64,000 bases of DNA from Bacteroidales bacterium (GCA_024398125.1 JAKSJO010000009.1:1-64000), one strand, 5' to 3'; positions 35,836 through 45,698 are shown, counted from the first letter of the stretch. The notes: generated by a model from the sequence alone, not told the origin. A program made the numbers and translations.

Positions 35836-38070
35836 TTAAAGATACTTTCCGGTGATTGAACCCTGCGAACCGGCCAGCTCGGAAGCTGTTCCTTCGAAGG
35901 TTATAGTTCCGCCCTGCTCGCCGGCGCCGGGGCCTAGTTCGATGATGTAGTCGGACTGCTTGATAACATCGGTGTTGTGCTCGATCACATAGACGGTGTT
36001 TCCGGCGTCGACCATGCTGTTGAACAGGCCGAGGATGCGGTTCACGTCGCTGAGATGCAGCCCGTCAGTAGGTTCGTCGATGACGAATATCTTTCCTTTC
36101 TCGCCAAGGTGGGAAGCCAGCTTGAGACGCTGGAGCTCGCCTCCCGACAGGGTGGAGAGAGCCTGGTTCAGGTGTATGTAGGACAGTCCGACCTGCACCA
36201 GAGGCTTGAGCTTTTCAGCGATGATGGTTCCCGCGAAAAACTCGCTTGCCTTTTCTATGGACAGGTCCATCACTTCGGCGATGTTGAGGCCGTTATACCT
36301 GTATCCCAGGGCCTCCGGAGCATAACGCAGTCCTCCGCACGCCTCGCAGACTGTCTCGATGTCGTCCATGAAGGCCATCTCGGAGACAATGATTCCCTTG
36401 CCGCCGCAGACGGGGCATGCTCCCTTGCCGTTGAATGTGAAATAGTCGGCCTTGACCTTGCCGGCCTTTGCAAAGAGTTTACGGATGTCGGGAGCGACAT
36501 CCATGTATGTTGCCGGTGTGGAACGTAATGACACGCCGATACTCTTCTGGGAGATGTAGACTATGTCTTTCTCCTTCCTCATGAAGCAGTCCATGAGGCT
36601 GCTCTTGCCTGATCCTGCCACGCCGCAGATGGTCGCAAGCACTCCGAGAGGGAGTCTGACGAAAACGTTCTTGAGGTTGTGGTAGGACGCGTTCTCGATC
36701 TCGCACCATCCAGATGGCCTGCGAGGGTCGGTTTTCAGTCCGCAGCCCGCGCTCATCATCCTGCCTGTGGCAGTCCCGCTGTCCAGCAGGCCGTCGTACG
36801 AGCCCTCGTACATGATCTCGCCTCCTGCGGCGCCGGGACCCGGACCCATGTCGACGATGTGGTCTGCGATGCGTATCATCTCCTTGTGGTGCTCAACCAG
36901 GATTACAGTGTTGCCGTGGTCGCGAAGGCGCCGCACCGAGTCGGTCATGAGACGTATGTCATGGTTGTGAAGCCCGACGCTCGGCTCGTCAAGGATGTAA
37001 AGTACATCGGTCAGGGAGGAGTTGATATACTTGGCAATCTTGCAGCGCTGCGCCTCGCCGCCGGAAAGCGTTCCGATAGGGCGGTCCAGGCTCAGATAGC
37101 CGAGGCCGATCTGCTCCAGGGCGTCCAGCCGCTGGCAGATGGATTCTTTCATGTCTACGGCCAGTGGGTCGCTGATGCTGCGCATCCATCGGTTGAGGGC
37201 GCTGATCGACATCGCACAGACTTCGGCGATGTTCTTTCCCTCTATGCGGCAGGTGAGCACCCGCTGCGCCAGGCGCGTTCCGCCACAGTCCGGACAGACA
37301 CCCATGGTCAGCATGGGGTTGAGCACACTGCTGTGCAGCAGGCCTTCCTCGCTGTTGATGATGCTTCGGTACATGCGCGGGATGAGTCCTTCGTACTTTG
37401 CGGTGCGCGGCCAGTTCGAAGGAGGATTCTTCAGCTTGATCTGGGGCGAGTGAAGGAAGAGCTCGAGCTCTTCGGGTGAGTAGTCCTTGATTTTCTTGTC
37501 CAGGTCGAAGAGTCCGCTGTGCGCGTAGCGTATCCATCGCCATCCTCCCTTGTGGAAGGCTATGTAGTGGATGGTGTCTTCGTCGTTGAGGCTCTTGTCG
37601 AAGTCCACGAGTTTGTGTATGTCAAGCTCGCGGATCTCGCCGAGACCCGAGCATCTGGGACAGCTGCCCTGGGGATGGTTGAATGAAAACGAGTCGCTGT
37701 AGCCTACGAAAGGCTTGCCGACTCGTGAAAAGAGAAGACGGACCAGCGAGTATATGTCCGTATATGTGCCAAGTGTCGAGCGGCTGTTCTGGGCAGGCTT
37801 CTTCTGGTCTATCACGATGGCGATAGGAAGGCCTTCTATGCTGCCTACATGGGGACGCCCGTATTTAGGCAGATACTGCTGGACGAAACTTGGGAACGTG
37901 TCGTTGAGTTCGCGCCTTGACTTCGCGGCTATGGTGTCCAGGACAAGTGAACTCTTGCCTGAGCCGGATACTCCTGTGAATACAGTGATTTTTCCTTTTG
38001 GTATCGCTATGTCGATGTGCTTGAGATTGTTCTCGTACGCATCACGTATGATTATCTTGTCCTGTGACAT
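35836..38070 (-). CDS. UvrA-like ATPase of the short (UvrA2, class II) type
   Basis: 744 residues, about 200 shorter than true UvrA (around 940). Two ABC modules are seen: Walker A GVSGSGKSS near 33-41 and GVAGSGKSS near 483-491, signatures LSGGEAQR and LSGGELQR, and zinc clusters CPRCSGLGE, CPDCGGTRL and CPVCGGKGI. The shortness suggests loss of the UvrB-binding/insertion domain as in UvrA2 and DrrC-like proteins, which act in drug or damage tolerance. Role here is inferred; no uvrB or drug-resistance gene adjoins. Single gene on the minus strand. Confidence 0.87.
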   Translation of the reverse strand: MSQDKIIIRDAYENNLKHIDIAIPKGKITVFTGVSGSGKSSLVLDTIAAKSRRELNDTFPSFVQQYLPKYGRPHVGSIEGLPIAIVIDQKKPAQNSRSTLGTYTDIYSLVRLLFSRVGKPFVGYSDSFSFNHPQGSCPRCSGLGEIRELDIHKLVDFDKSLNDEDTIHYIAFHKGGWRWIRYAHSGLFDLDKKIKDYSPEELELFLHSPQIKLKNPPSNWPRTAKYEGLIPRMYRSIINSEEGLLHSSVLNPMLTMGVCPDCGGTRLAQRVLTCRIEGKNIAEVCAMSISALNRWMRSISDPLAVDMKESICQRLDALEQIGLGYLSLDRPIGTLSGGEAQRCKIAKYINSSLTDVLYILDEPSVGLHNHDIRLMTDSVRRLRDHGNTVILVEHHKEMIRIADHIVDMGPGPGAAGGEIMYEGSYDGLLDSGTATGRMMSAGCGLKTDPRRPSGWCEIENASYHNLKNVFVRLPLGVLATICGVAGSGKSSLMDCFMRKEKDIVYISQKSIGVSLRSTPATYMDVAPDIRKLFAKAGKVKADYFTFNGKGACPVCGGKGIIVSEMAFMDDIETVCEACGGLRYAPEALGYRYNGLNIAEVMDLSIEKASEFFAGTIIAEKLKPLVQVGLSYIHLNQALSTLSGGELQRLKLASHLGEKGKIFVIDEPTDGLHLSDVNRILGLFNSMVDAGNTVYVIEHNTDVIKQSDYIIELGPGAGEQGGTITFEGTASELAGSQGSITGKYL

Positions 38071-38118
38071 CGGATTTCAGTTTGCCGTCCAAAATTACTT
38101 CAAAAAACTCAAAAGAGA

Positions 38119-38142
38119 AAAGCGGTCCGTTCGGGCCGCTTT
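38119..38142 (-). terminator. Intrinsic terminator after the GH9 gene
   Basis: AAAGCGGTCC / GGGCCGCTTT with loop GTTC; on the minus strand it runs into CTTTTCTCTTTTG. It lies between the GH9 stop and the UvrA2-like start. Confidence 0.75.
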
Positions 38143-38167
38143 CCATGATATCAGTATATAAGAATTC

Positions 38168-40720
38168 CTAGCGTACGAGGTTCTTGAATACAGAGCTGAA
38201 GTTGATGTAAGAGCAGTTGCCTGCGATGGTACCCTCGTTCTGGCCCCAGAGGAATGGCCACTCGTCATAGTTCTCGAAGTGGTCAGGGTGACGGAAGAGG
38301 AGACCAGGAGCGACATTGCCAGGGATTGCGGCGAAGTCTGCTCGGTTGTTTCCGTAGAATACATTCTTTGGACGGGTTGCACCTACTGTAGCCACTAGAG
38401 AGTAGTTGTGGTACATGTGACAGCCGTAGAGGTATGCAGCAGCCTTGAAAGCGTAGCTCTTGTCGATGATGTCAGGGAAGTAGAGGCTTGCGAAGCTGGT
38501 GGTAGAACCGAAGCTTACAACGTTGCCGCTGCCGGCCCAGTTGCCGAGGCCGATAGGAACTCCGTAAGGGTTGTCCTCGTCGAGGCTGTCAAGATACTCC
38601 TTGTATTTCTCGATATATGGACGGAGTTTCTCCTTGTACTCTGGTCCGAGGTAAGGAACTGCGTCGAGAGCGGTAGAGATGCCGAAGTTGACACCACGCT
38701 CGTTGCTGAGAGTAGCCCAGATGCCTGCCTCAGCCTTTTCGAGATAGCTCTTGTCGCCAGTAGCTACATAAAGCTGGAGGTTGGTGGCTGCGTCGTTGCC
38801 GGCCATGCGGTTGTTGCCGTTGCCGCCCTGAGGACGCTGAGGTCTGTTTGCAAGAAGCTCGTTAGCCTCCTTCTGAAGTCTCTTGGACTCCTTGAGGGCA
38901 CGTGCTGCGAGTTCGTCGTTATAGCCCTGAAGCGCGTGGCTTGCTGCTGCGAGTACGGTAGCTGCACGGAGGTCGAGGCTAGGGTTACGGGTAGTGAATG
39001 CCCACATGTCGTCTGGAGTACCGCTTGACTTGCCGTCTGCTGAAACCTGGTAAGGCTTGAGCCTAGGGTCATAGTGACGTCCGTCGGTAAGAGATGCAGC
39101 GTCACCGAGGTGATGGTAATTGTCGAGAACAGAGTTTGAGAGGCACTGGCTCATGTGACCGATCTTTTCTGCCTGTGCAACGATGTTGAGGGTACCATGC
39201 TCGATGTACTGGAGCATGTCAGGCTTTCCGTCTGGACGGTGGAGGTCTACGTAGCGCTGATCCTCGTCAACGAAAGTCATGTCACGCATAGGCTTGAACT
39301 GCTCCCAGATGGTGCAGAGGCTCTGGATGACGCCGATGTTTGAACCGGTCTCGATATCGAAGTCACCTGCATCGAAGTATCCGCCGACGTTGAGGCCAGG
39401 GATGAGCTCGAGTGGCTTGTACTTGGTATCGATGCTTGGACCTGTGCTGTGGAGGTCGAAGTGATCCTGGTTTGCAGGAGCCTGGAGGTAACCCTCTCTG
39501 AATGGCTCACCGTGCCAGATACGGTATCCCTCGTTCACGGTCATATGGTTCATGTGGATAGGAACCCATACGTCGGTGGTTGCGTCGGAGATCTTGTCGT
39601 ATACGCTGTTGTCGATGATGAAGTTGTTGGTCTTGGTGTCGCCGTACTTGATGTAGTATACGCCGCTCTCGGAAACCTTCGAGAAGTCGAACTTTGCGTA
39701 GTTGTACTTGTAGTAACGACCCCACTCCTTGACAGGACCGCTGTAAGCGACCTTCTCGGAACCGTCGTTGTTGACCTTGATGACCTCTGCCTTTGCGAGA
39801 ACCTTGTCGATCTTGTCAAGCTCGATTACGGCGGTCTTTGGCTGGGTTGGGAGGTAACCTACCTGTGAGAAACCGATGTTTGGCTCACGTACCCATCCGT
39901 CGATAGCCTTAGGCTCTACGGTCCAGCTGAGGACCTTGCCGGTCTGGCCTGCAGGAAGGAGGCTGCGGAGAACGTACCAGCCGTTCTGGGCGATGATACG
40001 TCCATCGTAAAGCATGAGCTCGCTGTCTGAAGAGATCTTGATGGTCTCTACCGGATCTTCCGGTGCCATGAGGATCTCGTGACCGGTAGCCATTGGAAGT
40101 GGATCCACGAATTCGCCGGTACCGCGGTCGTCATAGGTGCGGAAGCCCTTGAACTGCTTCATCTTCTCCTCGTTCGGACGTGCTACTGTCTCGCTTACGG
40201 CATAGCGTGGGAAGCGCTCTGGCTTGCCGTCCATGATGTATGACTTGTTCCAGTAGTGAGCTGGAAGGAACTCGAGGTTGAAACCTGCGTCGCCGATGAG
40301 CTCCTCAGGGAGCGGCTTGTCAAGGTATACTGAAATCTCGACAGCCTTGCCCTTGCCGGTTACGACTACGCGTGAGTCGAAATCGTAATCCTCGTAGCGG
40401 AGAGAAACCTCGATTGAGTTGTCCTCCTTGCTGACGGTACGGGTTGGGGTTGCAGGCACGAGGTCCCACTGCTCAGGAGTGTTGCTGAGACGTACGGCAC
40501 CGCCCTGGACGGTACGGACACCATGGTGGATGATCTCGATTCCGGAGTTCTTCTCGTCATTGAAGCCACCGGTGAAGAGGTTGCTGTACACGAGGACGTT
40601 CACGCCCTGGTTCTCGAAGTACTCGAGATCGTTGACCTTGAGGTCTCCGGCTGGCTTGCCGGAAGGCGCACAGGATGCGACGAGTGCCGCGATAAGCGGA
40701 AGGATTGCTATCCTTTTCAT
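38168..40720 (-). CDS. GH9-family glycoside hydrolase, exported lipoprotein
   Basis: 850 residues with lipoprotein signal (MKRIAILPLIAALVASC, Cys about 17). Order: a beta-rich N-terminal region of about 280 residues with no recognised family, then an Ig-like CelD_N module starting near GFSQVGYLPTQPKTAVI, then an (alpha/alpha)6 GH9 catalytic domain with GGYFDAGDFDIETGSN near 443-458 (catalytic Asp pair) and the acid Glu in WGQNEGTIAGN near 827. GH9 enzymes cut beta-1,4-glucans such as cellulose, xyloglucan or mixed-linkage glucan; the exact substrate is unknown. Gly/Asn/Pro-rich RPQRPQGGNGNNR linker-like insert near 633-645. The gene is divergent from the DUF1680 glycosidase gene. Confidence 0.82.
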   Translation of the reverse strand: MKRIAILPLIAALVASCAPSGKPAGDLKVNDLEYFENQGVNVLVYSNLFTGGFNDEKNSGIEIIHHGVRTVQGGAVRLSNTPEQWDLVPATPTRTVSKEDNSIEVSLRYEDYDFDSRVVVTGKGKAVEISVYLDKPLPEELIGDAGFNLEFLPAHYWNKSYIMDGKPERFPRYAVSETVARPNEEKMKQFKGFRTYDDRGTGEFVDPLPMATGHEILMAPEDPVETIKISSDSELMLYDGRIIAQNGWYVLRSLLPAGQTGKVLSWTVEPKAIDGWVREPNIGFSQVGYLPTQPKTAVIELDKIDKVLAKAEVIKVNNDGSEKVAYSGPVKEWGRYYKYNYAKFDFSKVSESGVYYIKYGDTKTNNFIIDNSVYDKISDATTDVWVPIHMNHMTVNEGYRIWHGEPFREGYLQAPANQDHFDLHSTGPSIDTKYKPLELIPGLNVGGYFDAGDFDIETGSNIGVIQSLCTIWEQFKPMRDMTFVDEDQRYVDLHRPDGKPDMLQYIEHGTLNIVAQAEKIGHMSQCLSNSVLDNYHHLGDAASLTDGRHYDPRLKPYQVSADGKSSGTPDDMWAFTTRNPSLDLRAATVLAAASHALQGYNDELAARALKESKRLQKEANELLANRPQRPQGGNGNNRMAGNDAATNLQLYVATGDKSYLEKAEAGIWATLSNERGVNFGISTALDAVPYLGPEYKEKLRPYIEKYKEYLDSLDEDNPYGVPIGLGNWAGSGNVVSFGSTTSFASLYFPDIIDKSYAFKAAAYLYGCHMYHNYSLVATVGATRPKNVFYGNNRADFAAIPGNVAPGLLFRHPDHFENYDEWPFLWGQNEGTIAGNCSYINFSSVFKNLVR

Positions 40721-40812
40721 TTGGGATTGAAGTTAGATGGTTATTATTGATAATTGAATTTTCACTATTCTGCGAAGATAATCATTATTTATGGTATGCC
40801 GAAATAATTCGC

Positions 40813-40841
40813 TTGTACGAAAGTGCAATAGTATTGTACGA
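40813..40841 (+). promoter_or_regulatory. Two direct TTGTACGA repeats upstream of the DUF1680 gene promoter
   Basis: TTGTACGA occurs at 40813-40820 and again at 40834-40841, 21 bases apart start to start, two helical turns. The second copy ends five bases before the -33 box of the downstream promoter. This geometry fits binding of a regulator of the AraC/hybrid two-component kind; no regulator gene is in the window. Confidence 0.5.
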
Positions 40842-40846
40842 TGTTG

Positions 40847-40878
40847 TTTGTCGATATGCCTTGTATGGACTAATTTTG
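40847..40878 (+). promoter_or_regulatory. Promoter of the DUF1680 glycosidase gene
   Basis: TTTG (40847-40850), 20 bases, TAATTTTG (40871-40878), a close consensus match. Predicted start near 40885, giving a leader of roughly 27 bases. Confidence 0.82.
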
Positions 40879-40911
40879 CATTATTGATAAAAACACTAAA
40901 ACATACATTCT

Positions 40912-43900
40912 ATGAAGAATCATCTTGTTTCGGCGTCCATGGTCGTTGCAGCTCTTCTTGCGGGTTCCGCAACAGTGTCTGCAATGGAATCTCCGGCCGC
41001 CGCTGCAAAGGCTGAGAAATCAGCCAAGGTTAACGGAAGAGAGATCGTGACAGTCGCTCCGGTCATCGTAGAGAGTCCGGAAGGAACAGCTCCACGCCTT
41101 CCATACCGTGTCTGGACAAGCTACAGTGACGGCAAGGCCGAATTCCGTCAGGTCCGCTGGACCAATGACGCCCGTAGTGAGGAAGAGGCAGAGGCCGCAA
41201 AGAAGGCTGGCTCCGAGTACACGGTAAAGGGCTATATCATCGGTGACAACACCACTGCTGACGGCTATCCTGTGGAGGCAAAGGTAAAGGTTGTGAAGGG
41301 CGGTTACAAGACCCCTTCGGCAAAGCCTGTTGCCAACACTATTCCTCTGGATCAGGTTCATATCGAGGGCGACAACCGTCTCACCTCGAACAGAGACATG
41401 GCGATCGAGCATCTTCTCGAACTCGATGTCACCCAGCAGCTCTACAACTATCGCGATACATACGGTCTTCCTACCGAGGGCTACACAGTCAGCGATGGAT
41501 GGGATTCACCTACCACCAAGTTGAAGGGTCACGGAACAGGCCACTACCTCTCGGCACTCGCTTTCGCTTATGCAAGTGCAACCAATCCTGCCCAGAAGGC
41601 AGCTCTTTACAAGAATATAAAGAGAATGATCGACGAGATGCGTGAGTGCCAGGAGCGCACCTTCGTGTTCGACGAGAAGCTCGGCCGCTACCGCGAGGCG
41701 CGCGACTATGCACCGGAGGAGGAACTTCGCAATATGAAGGGCACCTGGGCTGCATTCGACGAGCACAAGAAGCACTACGAGGAGTATGGATACGGCTACA
41801 TGAATGCAATTCCTGCCGCTCACCCTGCACTCATCGAGATGTACCGCGCATACAACAACTCTGATTGGGTATGGGCCCCTTACTATACCATCCACAAGCA
41901 GCTTGCCGGTCTCATCGACATCGCTACCTACATGGATGACAAGGCTCTCGCAGACAAGGCATTCCTCATCGCGAAGGATATGGGTCTGTGGGTATGGAAC
42001 CGTATGCACTACCGCACCCATGTCAATGCCGAGGGCGACCAGGAGGCACGCCGTGCAAAGCCGGGCAACCGTCTTGAGATGTGGAACATGTACATCGCCG
42101 GCGAGGTCGGTGGAATGGAGGAGTCTCTCTCTCGTCTTGCCGAGATGGCTACCGACCGTGAGGAGAAGGAAAAGCTTCTCGAAGCAGCGAACTGCTTCGA
42201 TGCTCCGATCATGTTCAATGCGCTTTCGAACAATATCGATGACATCCGAACCCGTCATGCCAACCAGCATATCCCTATGATCGTCGGTGCTCTCCGCAGC
42301 TATATCAGCAACGAGAATCCATATTATTACAATCTGTCGCTCAACTTCTGGAACATGATCCAGGGCCGCTACCGCTACTCAGAGGGCGGCGTGGGCAACG
42401 GCGAGATGTTCCGTGAGCCATACACCCAGATCCTCTCGATGGTGACCAACGGTGTCAGCGGAAACGGCGGCGAGGCAAATCCTACTCTCAACGAGACCTG
42501 CTGTGCATACAACCTCGCAAAGCTTACCAAGGATCTCGCATGCTTCGATCCTGACAATGCCGAGTATATGGATTACTACGAGCGCGTGCTTTACAACCAG
42601 CTCGTCGGCTCAATCGACCATAACCATTTCGCTGTAACTTACCATTACGCAATGGGTCTCAACGCTTCGAAGCCATTCGGCAGCGAGACTCCGGGATCTA
42701 CCTGCTGCGGCGGTACAGGTTCGGAGAACCATGTGAAGTACCAGGAGGCTGCGTACTTCGCAAACGACAACACCCTCTGGGTGGGCCTCTACATGCCTAA
42801 CACCCTCGATTGGAAGGCTAAGGGCATCAAGGTCAAGGAGAGCTGCGCATGGCCTGCCGAGAACGCGAAGTTCACTTTCGAGGGCAGTGCAAAGTTCACT
42901 CTCAAGCTCCGCGTCCCTTACTGGGCTACCGAGGGTTTCCAGGTGCTTGTCAACGGAAAGCCTGTAGCAGACAGCTATCAGCCTAGCAGCTATGTAGTAA
43001 TCCCTGAACGTACATGGTCTTCATCCGACGTCATCGAGGTCACCATGCCGTTCGACGTTCATTTCGATTTCGGTCCTGACAAGCTCGAGAACGCTCTTGC
43101 AGCAGACGGCTCTAAGCTTGATGCAAAGTGGGTCGGAACCCTTATGTACGGTCCTCTCGCAATGACCGCTACCGGTGTCCGCAACTGGGAGGAAGCGACT
43201 CTCAACGTGGACAGCCAGCTCGCCACCGTTGTCGCAAACGGTCATGGCGCAGTAACCGAGGGAACAACAGGAAACCTTTACACCCTCACCCAGGGTGCAT
43301 TCACCTTCCAGCCTGACTACTATCGCAACGAGAACACAACCCATTACTTCCGTATCAACTGGGTGGCTGATCCGAGCGAGGAGTTCAAGGCAATGGTAAG
43401 CACCAAGATCGCGGGTCTCGAAGTCTACAACCCTAAGAACTATACCAAGAAGAGCTACAAGGCTCTCATGAAGGCCTGCAAGCCTGCTGTCAAGCTTCTT
43501 TCTGCAGCAGAGGTCAGCCAGGCTGAGGTTGCAGCCGCAATCGACGCAATCAGCGCAGCAGAGAATGCACTCAAGGCAATCAAGCTAGACAAGAGCGTCC
43601 TCGAGGATGCAGTAAAGGCTGCAAAGAATCTTTCAGGCAAGGATTATACATGGGACAGCTGGAATGCATTCAATACAGAGCTTGCAACCGCCAGCCATAT
43701 CCTCAGCCACAGCGAGAATCAGCCAGAGATCGACCGTCAGGTAAAGGCATTCAGCGACGCTTCTGCAATGCTCGTTCCTGTCAGCTCTGTTGACCGCAGC
43801 AAGCTTCAGGCGGTGCTCGACATCGCTCAGCAGAGAATCGAGGCTCAGCGCAAGTGGAATGCGCTCGAGGTCAAGGTGCCTGAGTTCGCACCATGGGCAA

Positions 43901-44238
43901 ACGGTGGTTTCCGCCGTCTCAGCTACAATGTCCGTTACGCCGAGGAAGTTCTCAATAACGTAGAGAAGAACTACAACCAGTCAGAGGTTGACGAGATGAC
44001 CGCAGAACTCAATTCCGTGATCAGCAGCATGCGTCCTGGAAACCTCGCCGAGATCGAGGACCTCTCATACCTGCGTGCCCTTATCCGCGGTGCGGAAGGC
44101 GTTGCCCAGACAGATGAGGTCAAGGAGGCTATCGCATACGCCCGCATGGTATACAGCTATGTCGAGGATGGTTCGGGTACCCACGACATGATCCGCAATG
44201 CCGAGAACCGCCTCAAGGCGGTCGTAGGCGAGGACTAG
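40912..44238 (+). CDS. DUF1680 beta-L-arabinofuranosidase (GH127/GH146 type) with FIVAR-like tail
   Basis: 1108 residues with a Sec signal peptide (about 1-24). The catalytic (alpha/alpha)6 barrel holds the DUF1680 signatures: GHGTGHYLSALAFAYA near 202-217, YTIHKQLAGLID near 322-333, the catalytic-cysteine motif NETCCAYN near 527-534, and CCGGTGSENHVKY near 598-610 with zinc-binding cysteines. Beta-sandwich modules follow. After about residue 830 there are two or three helical FIVAR-like repeats often used in cell-surface attachment or carbohydrate binding. The enzyme should release beta-linked L-arabinofuranose from plant glycoproteins or pectin side chains. GH127 versus GH146 cannot be fixed by eye. 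Confidence 0.88.
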   Translation: MKNHLVSASMVVAALLAGSATVSAMESPAAAAKAEKSAKVNGREIVTVAPVIVESPEGTAPRLPYRVWTSYSDGKAEFRQVRWTNDARSEEEAEAAKKAGSEYTVKGYIIGDNTTADGYPVEAKVKVVKGGYKTPSAKPVANTIPLDQVHIEGDNRLTSNRDMAIEHLLELDVTQQLYNYRDTYGLPTEGYTVSDGWDSPTTKLKGHGTGHYLSALAFAYASATNPAQKAALYKNIKRMIDEMRECQERTFVFDEKLGRYREARDYAPEEELRNMKGTWAAFDEHKKHYEEYGYGYMNAIPAAHPALIEMYRAYNNSDWVWAPYYTIHKQLAGLIDIATYMDDKALADKAFLIAKDMGLWVWNRMHYRTHVNAEGDQEARRAKPGNRLEMWNMYIAGEVGGMEESLSRLAEMATDREEKEKLLEAANCFDAPIMFNALSNNIDDIRTRHANQHIPMIVGALRSYISNENPYYYNLSLNFWNMIQGRYRYSEGGVGNGEMFREPYTQILSMVTNGVSGNGGEANPTLNETCCAYNLAKLTKDLACFDPDNAEYMDYYERVLYNQLVGSIDHNHFAVTYHYAMGLNASKPFGSETPGSTCCGGTGSENHVKYQEAAYFANDNTLWVGLYMPNTLDWKAKGIKVKESCAWPAENAKFTFEGSAKFTLKLRVPYWATEGFQVLVNGKPVADSYQPSSYVVIPERTWSSSDVIEVTMPFDVHFDFGPDKLENALAADGSKLDAKWVGTLMYGPLAMTATGVRNWEEATLNVDSQLATVVANGHGAVTEGTTGNLYTLTQGAFTFQPDYYRNENTTHYFRINWVADPSEEFKAMVSTKIAGLEVYNPKNYTKKSYKALMKACKPAVKLLSAAEVSQAEVAAAIDAISAAENALKAIKLDKSVLEDAVKAAKNLSGKDYTWDSWNAFNTELATASHILSHSENQPEIDRQVKAFSDASAMLVPVSSVDRSKLQAVLDIAQQRIEAQRKWNALEVKVPEFAPWANGGFRRLSYNVRYAEEVLNNVEKNYNQSEVDEMTAELNSVISSMRPGNLAEIEDLSYLRALIRGAEGVAQTDEVKEAIAYARMVYSYVEDGSGTHDMIRNAENRLKAVVGED

Positions 44239-44260
44239 TTTGATTTTAGATACATTTCAG

Positions 44261-44290
44261 GGCCGGGGGTGCAAACCCTCGGCCTTTTTT
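44261..44290 (+). terminator. Intrinsic terminator after the DUF1680 gene
   Basis: GGCCGGGGGT / ACCCTCGGCC (one G-U pair) with a GCAA tetraloop, followed by six T. It separates the gene from the downstream GH43 gene, which therefore needs read-through or its own promoter. Confidence 0.88.
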
Positions 44291-44330
44291 CGTATATTGC
44301 TCCACAATACTGACAACAACAACCATAAAC

Positions 44331-45695
44331 ATGAATAAGAAACTCATTGCAAGCGCGGCATTCGCTGCTGCTTCTTTCTGTGCATTTGCCCAGAACCCTG
44401 TCATCAGCACGATGTATACCCCGGACCCTGCGCCTTATGTCCATGGCGACAAGGTGTGGCTCTTCGTCGACCATGACGAGGACGATGCGACATATTTCCT
44501 TATGAAAGACTGGCTGGTCTATTCCACTGAGGACATGGTAAACTGGACATACCATGGAGCACAGGTGACCACTGCAACCTTTGCCTGGGCCCGTCAGGGT
44601 GACAAGGCATGGGCTTCACAGGCTGTGGAGAGGAACGGCAAGTGGTACTGGTATCTCTGCTGCAGCAAGGCAAATGGCGGCGATGCCCTCGCTGTCGCTG
44701 TTGCAGACTCTCCAGAGGGACCGTGGAAGGACGCCATCGGCGCTCCTCTGGCAGAAGGATTCAGCTTCATCGACCCTACCGTGTTCATCGATGATGACGG
44801 TCAGGCATTCCTGTTCTGGGGCAACAAGGGCCTCTGGTACGGCAAACTCAATGACGATATGATATCTTTCGTCGACGGCTATCGTCAGGTTCCCGGATAC
44901 ACAGATCCGAAGTCTTTCGGAGAACTTCAGTCGAAGATGGACTGGAGCATTGGCAAGGAACGAATGATGACCCAGTACGAGGAAGGTCCTTGGATCAGCA
45001 AGCACAACGGCACCTATTATCTTTCATATCCGGCAGGAGGCGTTCCTGAGTACATGGCATATTCAACCGCTCCGACCATCCACGGACCATGGACTTTCCG
45101 CGGACGAATCATGGACGAGGCAGAGAACAGCTTCACCATCCATGGCGGTACCATCAACTTCAAGGGACATGACTACATGTTCTACCATAACGGCGCGCTG
45201 CCTAACGGTGGCGGCTTTCACAGAGCTACCTGCATAGAGGAATTCAAGTACAACGAGGATGGCTCGATTCCGTTCATCCCATTCACCAGAAAGGGAGTCG
45301 ATCCTGTCGGCACACTCAATCCATACAACAGGGTAGAGGCTGAGACAATAGCCCAGAGCTGGGGAGTCAAGGTCGACCGCCTGGCAGGCTCTGAGCATTA
45401 CGTTACCTCAGTCCACAATGGCGACTGGGTAAAGGTTCGTAACGTCGATTTCGGCGAGAATGGTGCAGCAAAGTTCACCTTCGCAGCCGGTAATCTCGTC
45501 AATGGAGGAAGAGTGGAGGTCTACCTGGATTCTATCGGTGACAGGGCAGCTGCATCCGTTGCAGTCAATGCTTCAGGCGCAGTCAATACTGTCGAGATGC
45601 GACGCAAGATCACCGGCATCCATGACGTGTACATTCTCGTCCGTGGCGTTGACGGCGAACTCTTCGATCTCGACTGGTGGAAGTTTGATGAATAG
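44331..45695 (+). CDS. Secreted GH43-family glycosidase with C-terminal CBM6-like domain
   Basis: 454 residues, signal peptide ending CAFA (about 20). GH43 propeller: catalytic base Asp32 in YTPDPAP, Asp in FIDPTVFIDDDG near 148, acid Glu in YEEGPWISK near 219. The last 125 residues, from YNRVEAETIAQSWGVKVDR on, have the CBM6 pattern (RVEAE, GDWVKVRNVDF, GGRVEVYLDSI) and would bind xylan or similar chains. This architecture is common in arabinofuranosidases and xylosidases acting on arabinoxylan. It sits 92 bases after the DUF1680 gene with a terminator between them. Substrate assignment is inferred. Confidence 0.88.
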   Translation: MNKKLIASAAFAAASFCAFAQNPVISTMYTPDPAPYVHGDKVWLFVDHDEDDATYFLMKDWLVYSTEDMVNWTYHGAQVTTATFAWARQGDKAWASQAVERNGKWYWYLCCSKANGGDALAVAVADSPEGPWKDAIGAPLAEGFSFIDPTVFIDDDGQAFLFWGNKGLWYGKLNDDMISFVDGYRQVPGYTDPKSFGELQSKMDWSIGKERMMTQYEEGPWISKHNGTYYLSYPAGGVPEYMAYSTAPTIHGPWTFRGRIMDEAENSFTIHGGTINFKGHDYMFYHNGALPNGGGFHRATCIEEFKYNEDGSIPFIPFTRKGVDPVGTLNPYNRVEAETIAQSWGVKVDRLAGSEHYVTSVHNGDWVKVRNVDFGENGAAKFTFAAGNLVNGGRVEVYLDSIGDRAAASVAVNASGAVNTVEMRRKITGIHDVYILVRGVDGELFDLDWWKFDE

Positions 45696-45698
45696 GGT

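Noticed and set aside
41506..42270. 254-residue frame antisense to the DUF1680 gene
   Set aside because: A shadow of the GC-skewed codon use in the real gene; no family match and no promoter.
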